Source of the DNA: Dyella_A sp049445995
GTDB taxonomy: Bacteria > Pseudomonadota > Gammaproteobacteria > Xanthomonadales > Rhodanobacteraceae
NCBI RefSeq assembly: GCF_049445995.1
Contig: NZ_JBMSDZ010000019.1
Coordinates: forward strand, 1-62,502
Direction: 5' to 3'
Length of the DNA stretch: 62,502 bases
A program made the translations under genes and the position numbers. Under the pieces are notes generated by a model, which had not been told where the DNA came from, ran no database searches, and saw only the letters and a program-made list of their open reading frames with translations. This document shows positions 19,208-27,269 of this stretch, piece after piece (the stretch's first letter is position 1; each line of letters begins with the position of its first letter).

Positions 19208-19280
19208 GTAGGAGCGCACCCTGTGCGCGAAGGCTCTTGGCTTTGTTGCGGCATCGATCGCCCACAGGGTGGGCTCCTAC
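19208..19280. repeat. REP-like inverted repeat with GTAG ends between rlmB and phoU
   Basis: GTAGGAGCGCACCCTGTG at 19208-19225 and CACAGGGTGGGCTCCTAC at 19263-19280 pair with one mismatch over 18 bases around a 37-base loop. The outer GTAG matches the mark of REP elements known from xanthomonads. It overlaps the phoU stop codon and lies between convergent genes, so it may act as a bidirectional terminator. Confidence 0.75.
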
Positions 19281-19993
19281 TCGCCGAGCTTGCCCAGCTC
19301 CGGGCTGGAGGTGAAGTCGCGCTTGGTGCGCTGCTTGTCCAGTGGCTCGCCGTGCACCTGGAACCACACGTTCTCGGCGATGTTGGTGGCGTGGTCGCCA
19401 ATGCGCTCGATGTTCTTGGCCATGAACAGCAGGTGCGTGCACGGCGTGATGTTGCGCGGGTCTTCCATCATGTAGGTGAGCAGCTGGCGGAAGAAGCCGG
19501 TGTAGGCCTCGTCCAGTTCGGCGTCGCTCTTCCACGCCTGGTAGGCGCGCTCGGCGTCCTGGTCGCGGTAGGCCACCAGCACCTCGCGCACCTCGGCGGC
19601 GGCGAGCCTGGCCAGGTAGCCCAGGCCCTTGGTCGGCGTGACCGGCGCCACCATCGACAGCGGGATCGAGCGCTTGGCGACGTTGGCGGCATAGTCGCCG
19701 ATGCGCTCGATGTCGGCGGCGATGCGCAGCGCGGCGAACACATTGCGCAGGTCGCCGGCCATCGGCGCGCGCAGCGCCAGCAGGCGCACCACGTCGTGGC
19801 TGATTTCCTGCTCCAGCTGGTCGATCGCGTCGTCGTTGGCGACCACGCGCTGGGCGGCACGCTCGTCGCGACGGTCGACCACGTCGATCGCCGCCTCCAG
19901 CTGGGTGACCGACAGCTCGCCCATGCGCACGATTTCGCCGGTGAGGCGGGCTAGTTCGCTGTCGTAGCTCTTGATGATGTGTTCGTTGGTCAT
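19277..19993 (-). CDS. phoU: Phosphate signalling protein PhoU
   Basis: Negative regulator that links the Pst transporter to the PhoR kinase and limits phosphate uptake. 238 residues of two tandem three-helix PhoU repeats, each with the metal-binding ExxxD pattern (RIAADIERIGDYAANVAKR and KNIERIGDHATNIAENVWF). It is the last gene of pstS-C-A-B-phoU. A 157-bp gap holding a double palindromic repeat separates it from pstB. ATG 19993 follows GAGGTTCCC. Confidence 0.97.
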   Translation of the reverse strand: MTNEHIIKSYDSELARLTGEIVRMGELSVTQLEAAIDVVDRRDERAAQRVVANDDAIDQLEQEISHDVVRLLALRAPMAGDLRNVFAALRIAADIERIGDYAANVAKRSIPLSMVAPVTPTKGLGYLARLAAAEVREVLVAYRDQDAERAYQAWKSDAELDEAYTGFFRQLLTYMMEDPRNITPCTHLLFMAKNIERIGDHATNIAENVWFQVHGEPLDKQRTKRDFTSSPELGKLGE

Positions 19994-20060
19994 GGGAACC
20001 TCTGATACCTACTGCGGACGGGGCTGACGCCATGCTGATGATTGGATTCTTGCCTCGACA

Positions 20061-20138
20061 TCATTCCCGCGAAAGCGGGAATCCATTTGCTTGCTCTTGT
20101 CGAAGGTCAAAATGGGTTCCCGCTTTCGCGGGAATGAC
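20061..20138. repeat. Paired palindromic repeats in the pstB-phoU gap
   Basis: Two copies of the ATTCCCGC-family palindrome in opposite orientation: TCATTCCCGCGAAAGCGGGA at 20061-20080 and CCCGCTTTCGCGGGAATGA at 20119-20137. Each can fold alone, or the whole 78 bp can form one long hairpin, since CCATTT and AAATGG also pair. This is the mosaic arrangement seen in REP/BIME elements. It may trim or stabilise the pst mRNA before phoU. Confidence 0.75.
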
Positions 20139-20150
20139 GTGCGGCGGCTT

Positions 20151-20963
20151 CTAGCCGAACCGGCCGGTGATGTAGTCCTCGGTCTGCTTCTTGCCCGGCT
20201 TGGTGAAGATCCGCTCGGTGCCGTCGTATTCGATCAGCTCGCCCAGGTACATGAAGGCGGTCTGGTCCGAGCAGCGCGCCGCCTGCTGCATGTTGTGCGT
20301 CACGATGACGATGGTGAACTGGTTCTTGAGTTCTTCCACCAGCTGCTCGATGCGGCCGGTGGCGATCGGGTCCAGTGCCGAGGTCGGCTCGTCCAGCAGC
20401 AGCACTTCGGGCTTGAGCGCGATCGCGCGGGCAATGCACAGGCGCTGCTGCTGGCCGCCGGAGAGGCCCAGCGCGTTCTGCTTGAGCTTGTCCTTCACCT
20501 CGTCCCACAGCGCGGCGTCGCGCAGGGCTTTCTCCACCCGCAGCTCCATGTCGGCGCGCGCGAGCTTCTCGTGGTGGCGGATGCCGTAGGCGACGTTCTC
20601 GAAGATCGTCATCGGGAACGGCACCGGCTTCTGGAACACCATGCCGACCTTGCTGCGCAGGCGGTTCATCGAATAGCCGGGGGCGAGCACGTTCTCGCCG
20701 TCCAGGATCACTTCGCCGCGCGCTTCCAGCTTCGGATAGATCGCGTAGATGCGGTTGAAGACGCGCAGCAGCGTGGACTTGCCGCAGCCGGACGGGCCGA
20801 TGATGGCGGTGACCTTCTTCTCCGGAATCGCCATGCTGATGCCTTTCAGCGCATGGAAACCGTTGTAGTAGAAGTGCAGGTCGTTGACCTGGATCTTGGT
20901 CGGCACGTCGGCGGCGTGGCTGGCCGCGGGCTGCGGATGGAGGCCGGCGGCGGACTCAGTCAT
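20151..20963 (-). CDS. pstB: Phosphate ABC transporter ATP-binding protein PstB
   Basis: ATPase of the high-affinity phosphate importer, 270 residues. Walker A is GPSGCGKSTLLR, the signature LSGGQQQRLCIARAIA and Walker B EVLLLDEPTSALDP; IVTHNMQQAARCSD holds the switch histidine. The first 15 residues form a short extension before the ABC domain. Its start overlaps the pstA stop by eight bases (ATGACTGA), so the two are translationally coupled. Confidence 0.98.
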   Translation of the reverse strand: MTESAAGLHPQPAASHAADVPTKIQVNDLHFYYNGFHALKGISMAIPEKKVTAIIGPSGCGKSTLLRVFNRIYAIYPKLEARGEVILDGENVLAPGYSMNRLRSKVGMVFQKPVPFPMTIFENVAYGIRHHEKLARADMELRVEKALRDAALWDEVKDKLKQNALGLSGGQQQRLCIARAIALKPEVLLLDEPTSALDPIATGRIEQLVEELKNQFTIVIVTHNMQQAARCSDQTAFMYLGELIEYDGTERIFTKPGKKQTEDYITGRFG

Positions 20964-21822
20964 GGGACACCTTGTTGCGGGAAAGGACCAGGCGCGAAGC
21001 CAGGCTCAGCAGGAGGACGAACATCGTCACCACGAAGGCGCCGGCCCAGGCCAGCGCATGCATCGCCTCGCCGGGGTCGTTCGCGTACTGGTAGATGATT
21101 TGCGGCAGGCTGGCCATCTTGTTCATCGGATTGACCACCATGAAGTTGTTGCCGAATGCGGTGAACAGCAGCGGCGCGGTTTCGCCGCTGATGCGCGCCA
21201 GCGCCAGCAGCACGCCGGTGATGATGCCGGAGCGTGCGGCGCGAATCAGGATTTGCAGCGTGAGCTTCCACTGCGGCACACCCAGTGACAGCGCGGCCTC
21301 GCGCAGGGTAGAGGGCACCAGGCGCAGCATTTCGTCGGTGGTGCGCACGATTACCGGCAGCGCGATCAGCGCCAGCGCCACACCGCCGGCGAAGCCGGAG
21401 AAGGTGGTGTTGCCGTCGGTCAGGGCGGTGCTCGGCAGCACCACGATGGTGTAGACGAACAGGCCCATCACGATCGACGGCGCCGACAGCAGGATGTCGT
21501 TGAGGAAGCGGATCGTCTCCCCCAGCTTGGTGCGGTTGGCGTATTCGGCCAGCCAGGCACCGGCCAGCACGCCGATCGGTGTGGCGATGGCGATGCCGAT
21601 CAGGTCGATGATCAGGCTGCCGACCATCGCATTGGCCAGGCCGCCATCGGCGCCGTAGGCGGTGATCCTGGTGAACAGGTGAAAGTTCAACGCACTGATG
21701 CCCCGGCGCAGGGTCTCCCACAGGATCCAGGCCAGGAAGCCCAGCCCGACCAGCGTGGCCAGCACGCTCAGCGACAGCGCGATCCAGTTGGTGATGCGGC
21801 GGCGAAGGTGCAGCGCGCTCAT
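20956..21822 (-). CDS. pstA: Phosphate ABC transporter permease PstA
   Basis: Inner-membrane permease subunit, 288 residues with about six membrane segments. The EAA-type loop contacting PstB is LREAALSLGVPQWKLTLQILIRAARSGIITG. The start is ATG 21822, which shares one base with the pstC stop (TGATG); longer open frames upstream are out of context. It overlaps pstB at its 3' end. Confidence 0.96.
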   Translation of the reverse strand: MSALHLRRRITNWIALSLSVLATLVGLGFLAWILWETLRRGISALNFHLFTRITAYGADGGLANAMVGSLIIDLIGIAIATPIGVLAGAWLAEYANRTKLGETIRFLNDILLSAPSIVMGLFVYTIVVLPSTALTDGNTTFSGFAGGVALALIALPVIVRTTDEMLRLVPSTLREAALSLGVPQWKLTLQILIRAARSGIITGVLLALARISGETAPLLFTAFGNNFMVVNPMNKMASLPQIIYQYANDPGEAMHALAWAGAFVVTMFVLLLSLASRLVLSRNKVSHD

Positions 21823-22841
21823 CAGACGCCCTCCCGCTTCTTGAGCTGGGCGAGCATCAGTCGCGCGATCAGCAGCACGACGAAGGTCACCACGAACAGC
21901 AGGAAGGCCAGCGCCATCAGCGTGGATTTCTGCAGGCCGGCCGCCTCGCTGAACTGGTTGGCGATGGTCGAGGCGATCGACGCGCCCGGATCGAGCAGCG
22001 AGGGCGACAGATCCATCGCATTGCCGAGCACGAAGGTCACCGCCATCGTCTCGCCCAGCGCGCGGCCGAGGCCGAGGAAGATGCCGCCGATCACCGCCGA
22101 GCGGGTGTACGGCAGCACGATGTCCCAGGACACCTCCCAGGTGCTGGAGCCCAGCGCGTAGGCCGACTCCTTCAGGCGCGTGGGCACGGTCTGGAACACC
22201 TCGCGCATCACCGAGGAGATGAACGGGATGATCATGATCGCCAGCACGATGCCGGCGGTCAGCACGCTGGCGCCGAACGGATAGCTGGAGGCGAACAGCT
22301 TGCCGATGAACGGCACGTGCTCGGCCACCCACGAGACCTTGCCGTCATCCGGGCTGTTGCCCAGGTAGCTGGTGAGGAAGGGCTTGATGTGTTCGCTGAA
22401 GAACGGCGCGAAGATGAACAGCCCCCACATGCCGTAGATGATCGAGGGAATGCCAGCGAGCAGTTCGATGGCCGAGGACACCGGCGTGCGCAGCCAGGGC
22501 GGCGCCACTTCGGAGAGGTACAGCGCGATGCCGAAGCTGATCGGTACGGCGATGACCAGGGCGATCAGCGAGGTGGCGATGGTGCCGTAGACCGGCACCA
22601 GCGCGCCGTAGGTATCGCTGCCAGGATCCCATGCCGGGCTGACAAGAAAATGCCAGCCGAAGGTGCCGAACGCGTGACGCCCACCCCACAGCGTGGCCCC
22701 GGCGGCACCCACCAGCGAGGCCAGCACCAGCAGCGCACAGGCCATGAGCAGCCAGCGGAAGTAGCGGTCGTGTCGGGCGTCACGGCGGCTGCGCGGGTCC
22801 TCGGCATCGCGGGTCGCCAGGGCGTCGGGCGGGCTGGACAT
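21822..22841 (-). CDS. pstC: Phosphate ABC transporter permease PstC
   Basis: Second permease subunit, 339 residues. After a charged N-terminal 30 residues comes the first membrane segment (LLMACALLVLASLVGAAGATLWG), with five or six more downstream. PstC hallmarks are IELLAGIPSIIYGMWGLF and the coupling loop LKESAYALGSSTWEVSWDIVLPYTRSAVIGG followed by GRALGETMAVTFVLGN. Transcribed after pstS across a hairpin, which would lower its level relative to the binding protein. Confidence 0.97.
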   Translation of the reverse strand: MSSPPDALATRDAEDPRSRRDARHDRYFRWLLMACALLVLASLVGAAGATLWGGRHAFGTFGWHFLVSPAWDPGSDTYGALVPVYGTIATSLIALVIAVPISFGIALYLSEVAPPWLRTPVSSAIELLAGIPSIIYGMWGLFIFAPFFSEHIKPFLTSYLGNSPDDGKVSWVAEHVPFIGKLFASSYPFGASVLTAGIVLAIMIIPFISSVMREVFQTVPTRLKESAYALGSSTWEVSWDIVLPYTRSAVIGGIFLGLGRALGETMAVTFVLGNAMDLSPSLLDPGASIASTIANQFSEAAGLQKSTLMALAFLLFVVTFVVLLIARLMLAQLKKREGV

Positions 22842-22897
22842 GGAGGGCTGATCCTTTCGGGTTCAAGCGCGCAGCATACCGGCGCCTTCAATGGAAA

Positions 22898-22922
22898 GCC
22901 GCCCCTGGAACACCGGGGCGGC
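22898..22922 (-). terminator. Hairpin between pstS and pstC (leaky terminator or 3' stabiliser)
   Basis: GCCGCCCC and GGGGCGGC form a perfect 8-bp stem; on the minus strand it is followed by TTTCC. It lies 68 bp after pstS and 57 bp before pstC. Such hairpins often leave more binding protein than permease; that effect is inferred. Confidence 0.65.
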
Positions 22923-22990
22923 TGATGGGTCGGCATCCCGCCGGTGGTGGCGGTGCGTCCACACCGCCACCTGTCGGATGGATCGCTATC

Positions 22991-24010
22991 TTACTTCTGG
23001 AAGTCCGACGCCCAGTAGGCCTCGATCTGCTTGACCAGCGACGGCGGCAGCGGCACGTAGTCGAGCGAGGCCGCCTGCGGCTGGCCGTTCTCGAAGGACC
23101 ACTTGAAGAAGTCGAAGGCCACCTTGGTGTGCTCGGCGTTCTTCGGCTTCTTGTACATGATCGCCCAGGTGGTGGCGGTGATCGGCCACGCGGTCTTGCC
23201 CGGGGCGTTGGTCATGATCAGGTTGAAGTCCTTGGCATGGGCCCAGTCGGCGGTGGCCGCGGCAGCCGCGAAGGCGTCAGCGTTCGGCTTGATGACCTGG
23301 CCGGCGGCGTTCTTCATGTCCACCCAGCTGATCTTGTTCTGCACCGCGTAGGCGTACTCGACGAAGCCGATCGCACCCTTGATCTGGCGCACGTACTGCG
23401 AGACGCCCTCGTTGCCCTTGCCGCCCACGCCGGTCGGCCAATCCACGGCGGTGCCGAACTTCACCTTGGCCGCCCATGCCGGGCTGACCTTGGTCAGGTA
23501 GTTGGTGAAGTTGTAGGTGGTGCCCGAGCCGTCCGAACGGTGCACGACGGTGATCTTGCCGGCCGGGATGTTCACGCCGGCATTGAGCGCGGCGATCCTC
23601 GGGTCGTTCCAGTTGGTGATCTTGCCCATGAAGATCTCGGCCAGCGTGGCGCCGTCGAGCTTGATCTGGTCGGACTGGATGCCGGCGATGTTGACCACTG
23701 GCACGATGCCGCCCACGACCAGCGGGAACTGGCCCAGGCCGAACTTGTTGAGGTCTTCCGAGCTCAGCGGAGCGTCGGAGGCGCCGAAGTCGATGGTGCC
23801 GGCCTTGATCTGCGCGATGCCCGCGCCCGAGCCGACCGACTGGTAGTTGAGCTGGTTGCCGGTCTTCTCGGCATAGGCGGCGGACCACTTGGTCAGCACC
23901 GGGTAGACGAAGCTGGAACCGGCGCCGGTGATGTCGGTGGCCTGGGCGGCCATGCTCATCAGCGAGGCCGCGGCGATCACGGCGATGCGGGATTTGGTTG
24001 AGGTCAACAC
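22991..24010 (-). CDS. pstS: Periplasmic phosphate-binding protein PstS
   Basis: High-affinity phosphate receptor of the Pst importer. It opens with a signal peptide ending SLMSMAAQA, then the family start TDITGAGSSFVYPVLTKW. Phosphate ligands are in GAGSSF, the SGAGIAQIK region (GSGAG), and HRSDGSGTTYNFTNYL. I chose GTG 24010, giving 339 residues, because AAGGAG sits five bases upstream. A longer open frame reaches 24082 but adds residues before the signal peptide. First gene of the pst operon, with a candidate Pho box about 90 bp upstream. Confidence 0.96.
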   Translation of the reverse strand: MLTSTKSRIAVIAAASLMSMAAQATDITGAGSSFVYPVLTKWSAAYAEKTGNQLNYQSVGSGAGIAQIKAGTIDFGASDAPLSSEDLNKFGLGQFPLVVGGIVPVVNIAGIQSDQIKLDGATLAEIFMGKITNWNDPRIAALNAGVNIPAGKITVVHRSDGSGTTYNFTNYLTKVSPAWAAKVKFGTAVDWPTGVGGKGNEGVSQYVRQIKGAIGFVEYAYAVQNKISWVDMKNAAGQVIKPNADAFAAAAATADWAHAKDFNLIMTNAPGKTAWPITATTWAIMYKKPKNAEHTKVAFDFFKWSFENGQPQAASLDYVPLPPSLVKQIEAYWASDFQK

Positions 24011-24097
24011 GGTAGCTCCTTGGGGAGGAAGGTCACGGGACGGGGCCCGTCCTGCCGCCATTAGAGGGAGGGTGTGTTGCAATGAAATGTGATGAAT

Positions 24098-24115
24098 GTT
24101 GCAGCCGTGTGACAG
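24098..24115 (-). promoter_or_regulatory. Candidate Pho box upstream of pstS
   Basis: On the minus strand CTGTCAC-ACGG-CTGCAAC: two 7-base repeats with a 4-base spacer. The first is a full match to the PhoB half-site and the second matches five of seven. A similar CATTGCAAC lies one turn further on (24076-24095), suggesting a second dimer site. The position, upstream of pstS, fits PhoB activation. Confidence 0.65.
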
Positions 24116-24146
24116 GCGGCCACGCCGGCATCACAGCACGTCGGCA

Positions 24147-24806
24147 TCACAGCACGCCCAGGCCGATGTGCTCGCGCTCGAAGGTTTCCAGCCGGCGCCA
24201 GCGGTTGACGATGCCGCAGAACAGCTCGGCCGTGCGCTCGGCATCGTAGATGGCCGAGTGGGCCTCGCGCGAGTCGAAGCGCTGCCCGGCGGCGAGCACG
24301 GCCTTGCTCAGCACGGTCTGGCCGTAGGCCAGGCCACTGAGCGTGGCGGTGTCGAAGCAGCTGAAGGGGTGGAACGGGTTGCGCTTGTGGCCGGTGCGGC
24401 GCACCGCGGCGTTGAGGAAGCCCAGGTCGAAGGCGGCGTTGTGGCCTACCAGCACCGCGCGCTGGCAATGATGGTGGCGCATGGCCAGCCGCACCTCGTT
24501 GAACACGTGGTCCAGCGCCATCCGCTCGCTCAGCGCGCCGCGCAGCGGGTTGTCCGGATCGATGCCGGTGATCTCCAGCGCGCGCGGATCGAGGTTGGCG
24601 CCGGGGAAGGGCTCCACGTGGGCCGACACCGCCGGCTGCGGATGCAGGTAGCCCTCGCCGTCCATGTTCAGGGTGACCGCGGCGATCTCCAGCAGGGCAT
24701 CGCGCTCGGCGTCGAAGCCGCCGGTTTCCACGTCCACCACCACGGGAAGAAAGCCGCGGAAGCGGTCGGCCATGCGGCTGGCCAGGCTCTTGTTGAGGTC
24801 GTCCAT
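24147..24806 (-). CDS. rnt: Ribonuclease T (DEDDh 3'-5' exonuclease)
   Basis: Exonuclease that finishes the 3' ends of tRNA, 5S and 23S rRNA. 219 residues, near the usual 215. The DEDD residues are visible: VVVDVETGGFD (D and E), LVGHNAAFDLGFLN (D) and the final HSAIYDAERTAELF (H and D). The N-terminal RFRGFLPVVVDVETGG is close to known RNase T. It lies between the pst operon and the porin gene, in its own unit. Confidence 0.95.
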   Translation of the reverse strand: MDDLNKSLASRMADRFRGFLPVVVDVETGGFDAERDALLEIAAVTLNMDGEGYLHPQPAVSAHVEPFPGANLDPRALEITGIDPDNPLRGALSERMALDHVFNEVRLAMRHHHCQRAVLVGHNAAFDLGFLNAAVRRTGHKRNPFHPFSCFDTATLSGLAYGQTVLSKAVLAAGQRFDSREAHSAIYDAERTAELFCGIVNRWRRLETFEREHIGLGVL

Positions 24807-24881
24807 CCGCGAAGCATATCAGCGCCGCCGGCCGCGACTGCCGGCGCGCAAAGGTGACCGATCACGGCCGCTGACTCCGTT

Positions 24882-24899
24882 TTGTCATATTTCGTCAAC
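24882..24899 (+). promoter_or_regulatory. Weak Pho-box candidate upstream of the phosphate porin
   Basis: TTGTCAT-ATTT-CGTCAAC lies 106 bp before the porin start. The first repeat is close to consensus, but the GTCA cores are 10 rather than 11 bases apart. CTGCAAA is repeated at 24904 and 24917, echoing the CTGCAAC of the pstS site. PhoB control of the porin is plausible from its function. Confidence 0.35.
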
Positions 24900-25005
24900 A
24901 TGGCTGCAAAGGGATGCCTGCAAACTTTTAACGTCCTGCTTCGCCGACCACGGATTTCAAAGGGGCGCGGTCGAGGTGACGTTATCCATCCAGCGGAGAT
25001 TTCCC

Positions 25006-26268
25006 ATGCGTTCCAAGTTGCTCGTGGTAGCGATTGCTGCCGGTCTCGGGTTCAGCAGCCTCGTGTCGGCTGCGCCGGCCACCCAGACCACCAAGGCTTC
25101 GGCCACCTCGGCCACCACCAATGCCGAAATCGAGATGCTGAAGGCCCAGCTGGCCGCCATGCAGTCCAAGCTCAATGAGCTGGAGCAGCGTGCTGACGCC
25201 CAGTCGGAGATCAACGTCAACACCGGTCAGGCGATCGAGAAGGTGCAGGCGTCGGCCACCAGCGACAAGAAGCTGGCCAAGCTCGAGAAGCTGGTGAACG
25301 ACACCACGCTCGGTGGCAAGATGTATTTCGATTTCTCGAACATCAGCCAGAAGAACAGCGATACCGGCAAGACCAACGCCACCGGCACAGGCCTGGACGT
25401 GAAGCGCTTCTACCTGTCGGTCACCCACAAGTTCGATGACATGTGGTCGGCCAACCTGACCACCGACTTCAACTACGCCAGCGCCATCGGCCAGACCAGC
25501 CTGTTCGTCAAGAAGGTCTACGTGGAAGGCAGCTTCGACCCGGCCCTCAAGCTGCGCATCGGTTCCGCCGACATGCCGTGGATCCCGTACGTCGAGAACG
25601 TGTACGGCTATCGTTACGTCGAAAATACGCTGACCGACCGCCTGCACTACGCCAACTCGGCCGACTGGGGTCTGCACGCGATGGGTGACCTCGGCGGCAA
25701 GACGGTCAACTACGCGGTGTCCGTGGTCAACGGCAACGGCTACAAGAACCCGAGCCGCTCCAAGGGCGTGGACGTCGAGGCCCGCGTCGGCTTCGTGCCG
25801 TTCGAGCACGCCGTCATCGCGATCGGTGGCTACACCGGCAACCGCGGCAAGGATCTGCAGAACTTCTCGGCCACCCACACCGCCTCGCGTGCCGACCTGC
25901 TGCTGGCCTACGCCGACAAGAACTACCGCTTCGGCGCCGAGTACTTCACGGCCAAGAACTGGAACAACGTAACCGCGATCTCCACCGACAAGGCCGACGG
26001 CTACTCGGTGTGGGGTAGCGTGGCAGTGGCCGACGGGGTGTCCGTGTTCGCCCGCTACGACAGCGCCAAACTGAGCAAGACGCTCGACCCGCAGGCGAAG
26101 AACACCTACTACAACGCCGGTGTGCAGTTCGACATCACCAAGGGCTTCCAGCTGGCCGCGGTGTACAAGCACGAGAAGGGCGAGAGGTCGGTGGGTGCCC
26201 CGCTGCCCCCGCACGTGCAAAACGTGAAAACCGACGAAGTGGGCATCTTCGGCCAGGTGGCGTTCTAA
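25006..26268 (+). CDS. Phosphate-selective outer-membrane porin (OprO/OprP type)
   Basis: Anion or phosphate porin, 420 residues. ATG 25006 follows CGGAG and opens a signal peptide (MRSKLLVVAIAAGLGFSSLVSAAPA). Residues 40-70 form a coiled coil (AEIEMLKAQLAAMQSKLNEL), the trimer-stabilising element of this family. Then comes a 16-strand type barrel of alternating residues that ends in a terminal phenylalanine (IFGQVAF), the usual signal for BAM insertion. It is close to the pst operon, so it likely supplies phosphate across the outer membrane. Substrate is inferred; pyrophosphate or other anions remain possible. Confidence 0.88.
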   Translation: MRSKLLVVAIAAGLGFSSLVSAAPATQTTKASATSATTNAEIEMLKAQLAAMQSKLNELEQRADAQSEINVNTGQAIEKVQASATSDKKLAKLEKLVNDTTLGGKMYFDFSNISQKNSDTGKTNATGTGLDVKRFYLSVTHKFDDMWSANLTTDFNYASAIGQTSLFVKKVYVEGSFDPALKLRIGSADMPWIPYVENVYGYRYVENTLTDRLHYANSADWGLHAMGDLGGKTVNYAVSVVNGNGYKNPSRSKGVDVEARVGFVPFEHAVIAIGGYTGNRGKDLQNFSATHTASRADLLLAYADKNYRFGAEYFTAKNWNNVTAISTDKADGYSVWGSVAVADGVSVFARYDSAKLSKTLDPQAKNTYYNAGVQFDITKGFQLAAVYKHEKGERSVGAPLPPHVQNVKTDEVGIFGQVAF

Positions 26269-26276
26269 AAACTGTC

Positions 26277-26307
26277 ATGCGACACCGGCATGATGCCGGT
26301 GTCGCAT
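26277..26307 (+). terminator. Hairpin directly after the porin gene
   Basis: ATGCGACACCGGCA pairs perfectly with TGCCGGTGTCGCAT around a 3-base loop, beginning 8 bp after the stop. There is no T tract, so it may protect the mRNA end, with the true terminator at 26344. Confidence 0.65.
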
Positions 26308-26343
26308 CCCGGTTATCGGAAGGGAGTTCGACCCAGGGACGGA

Positions 26344-26377
26344 AAACGGCGGGCAGCAGCCCGCCGTTTGCTTTTTG
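26344..26377 (+). terminator. Rho-independent terminator of the porin transcript
   Basis: AAACGGCGGGC and GCCCGCCGTTT form an 11-bp stem with a 4-base loop, followed by GCTTTTT. Confidence 0.9.
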
Positions 26378-26378
26378 T

Positions 26379-26633
26379 GGTGCGCCCGGCAGGGCGCACC
26401 TGCTGTTTCCGGCGAATCGGGAAGCCGCGCGACCGTCGCGACTGAAGTCGTTCCCACTTTGGAATGGGGGGCGAAGATCTGTGGGATGGATGGGCTTCGG
26501 CCCCGGCACTCCCTTTTGAAATTGCGGGGGCGGGGCGGATCTGTGGGAGGGGCTTCGGCCTCGACGGCTCAGGACGCTGGACCGCGCGGCACCGGCGCCA
26601 AACGCACGCACGCCGCGATGCGTGCCAGCCCCA
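26379..26633. repeat. Repeat-rich gap between the porin terminator and nth
   Basis: No gene is seen. There is a GGTGCGCCC/GGGCGCACC hairpin (26379-26400) and a GCGACTGAAGTCGTTCCCAC element near 26438-26457, whose complement (GTGGGAACGACTTCAGTCGC) is a form common in xanthomonads. Two imperfect copies of TCTGTGGGA...GGGCTTCGGCC lie at about 26478 and 26539. These look like stacked, partly degraded intergenic repeats. Confidence 0.55.
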
Positions 26634-27269
26634 TCAGGGCGGCGTCTTGTCCTTGTAGCGGCACAGGTCGCGGATCGCGCAGTGCGGGCAATCCGGCTTG
26701 CGCGCCTTGCACACGTAGCGGCCGTGCAGGATCAGCCAGTGGTGGGCGTCGCGCTTGAACTCGGCCGGCACCACCTTCTCCAGCTTCGCCTCCACCGCGC
26801 GCACGTCCTTGCCGGGCGCCAGGCCGGTGCGGTTGGCCACGCGGAAGATGTGCGTGTCCACCGCGATGGTCGGCTCGCCGAAGGCGGTGTTGAGCACCAC
26901 GTTGGCGGTCTTTCGGCCGACGCCGGGCAGCGCCTCCAGCGCCTCGCGCTCGCGCGGAACTTCGCCGCCGTGCCGCTCGATCAGTTGCCGGCACAGTGCG
27001 ATGACGTTCTTCGCCTTGGTGTTGAACAGGCCGATGGTGCTGATGTAGCCCTTGAGCCCCTCTTCGCCCAGCGCCAGGATCGCCGCGGGCGTGTTGGCCA
27101 CCGGGTAGAGCCGGCGCGTGGCCTTGTTCACGCCCACGTCGGTGGCCTGGGCGGAGAGCACCACGGCAATGAGCAGCTCGAACGGCGTGGTGTAGGCCAG
27201 CTCGGTGGTCGGCCTGGGGTTCAGCTCGCGCAGGCGGGTGAACAGCTCCACGACATCGGTGCGCTTCAT
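26634..27269 (-). CDS. nth: Endonuclease III (DNA glycosylase/AP lyase)
   Basis: Base-excision repair enzyme that removes oxidised pyrimidines and nicks at abasic sites. 211 residues. The helix-hairpin-helix is LPGVGRKTANVVLNTAFG with the catalytic lysine, and the catalytic aspartate is in VDTHIFRVANRTGL. The C-terminal [4Fe-4S] loop is CKARKPDCPHCAIRDLC (C-x6-C-x2-C-x5-C). ATG overlaps the rsxB stop (ATGA), and the rsx/rnf-nth neighbourhood is conserved. Confidence 0.97.
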   Translation of the reverse strand: MKRTDVVELFTRLRELNPRPTTELAYTTPFELLIAVVLSAQATDVGVNKATRRLYPVANTPAAILALGEEGLKGYISTIGLFNTKAKNVIALCRQLIERHGGEVPREREALEALPGVGRKTANVVLNTAFGEPTIAVDTHIFRVANRTGLAPGKDVRAVEAKLEKVVPAEFKRDAHHWLILHGRYVCKARKPDCPHCAIRDLCRYKDKTPP

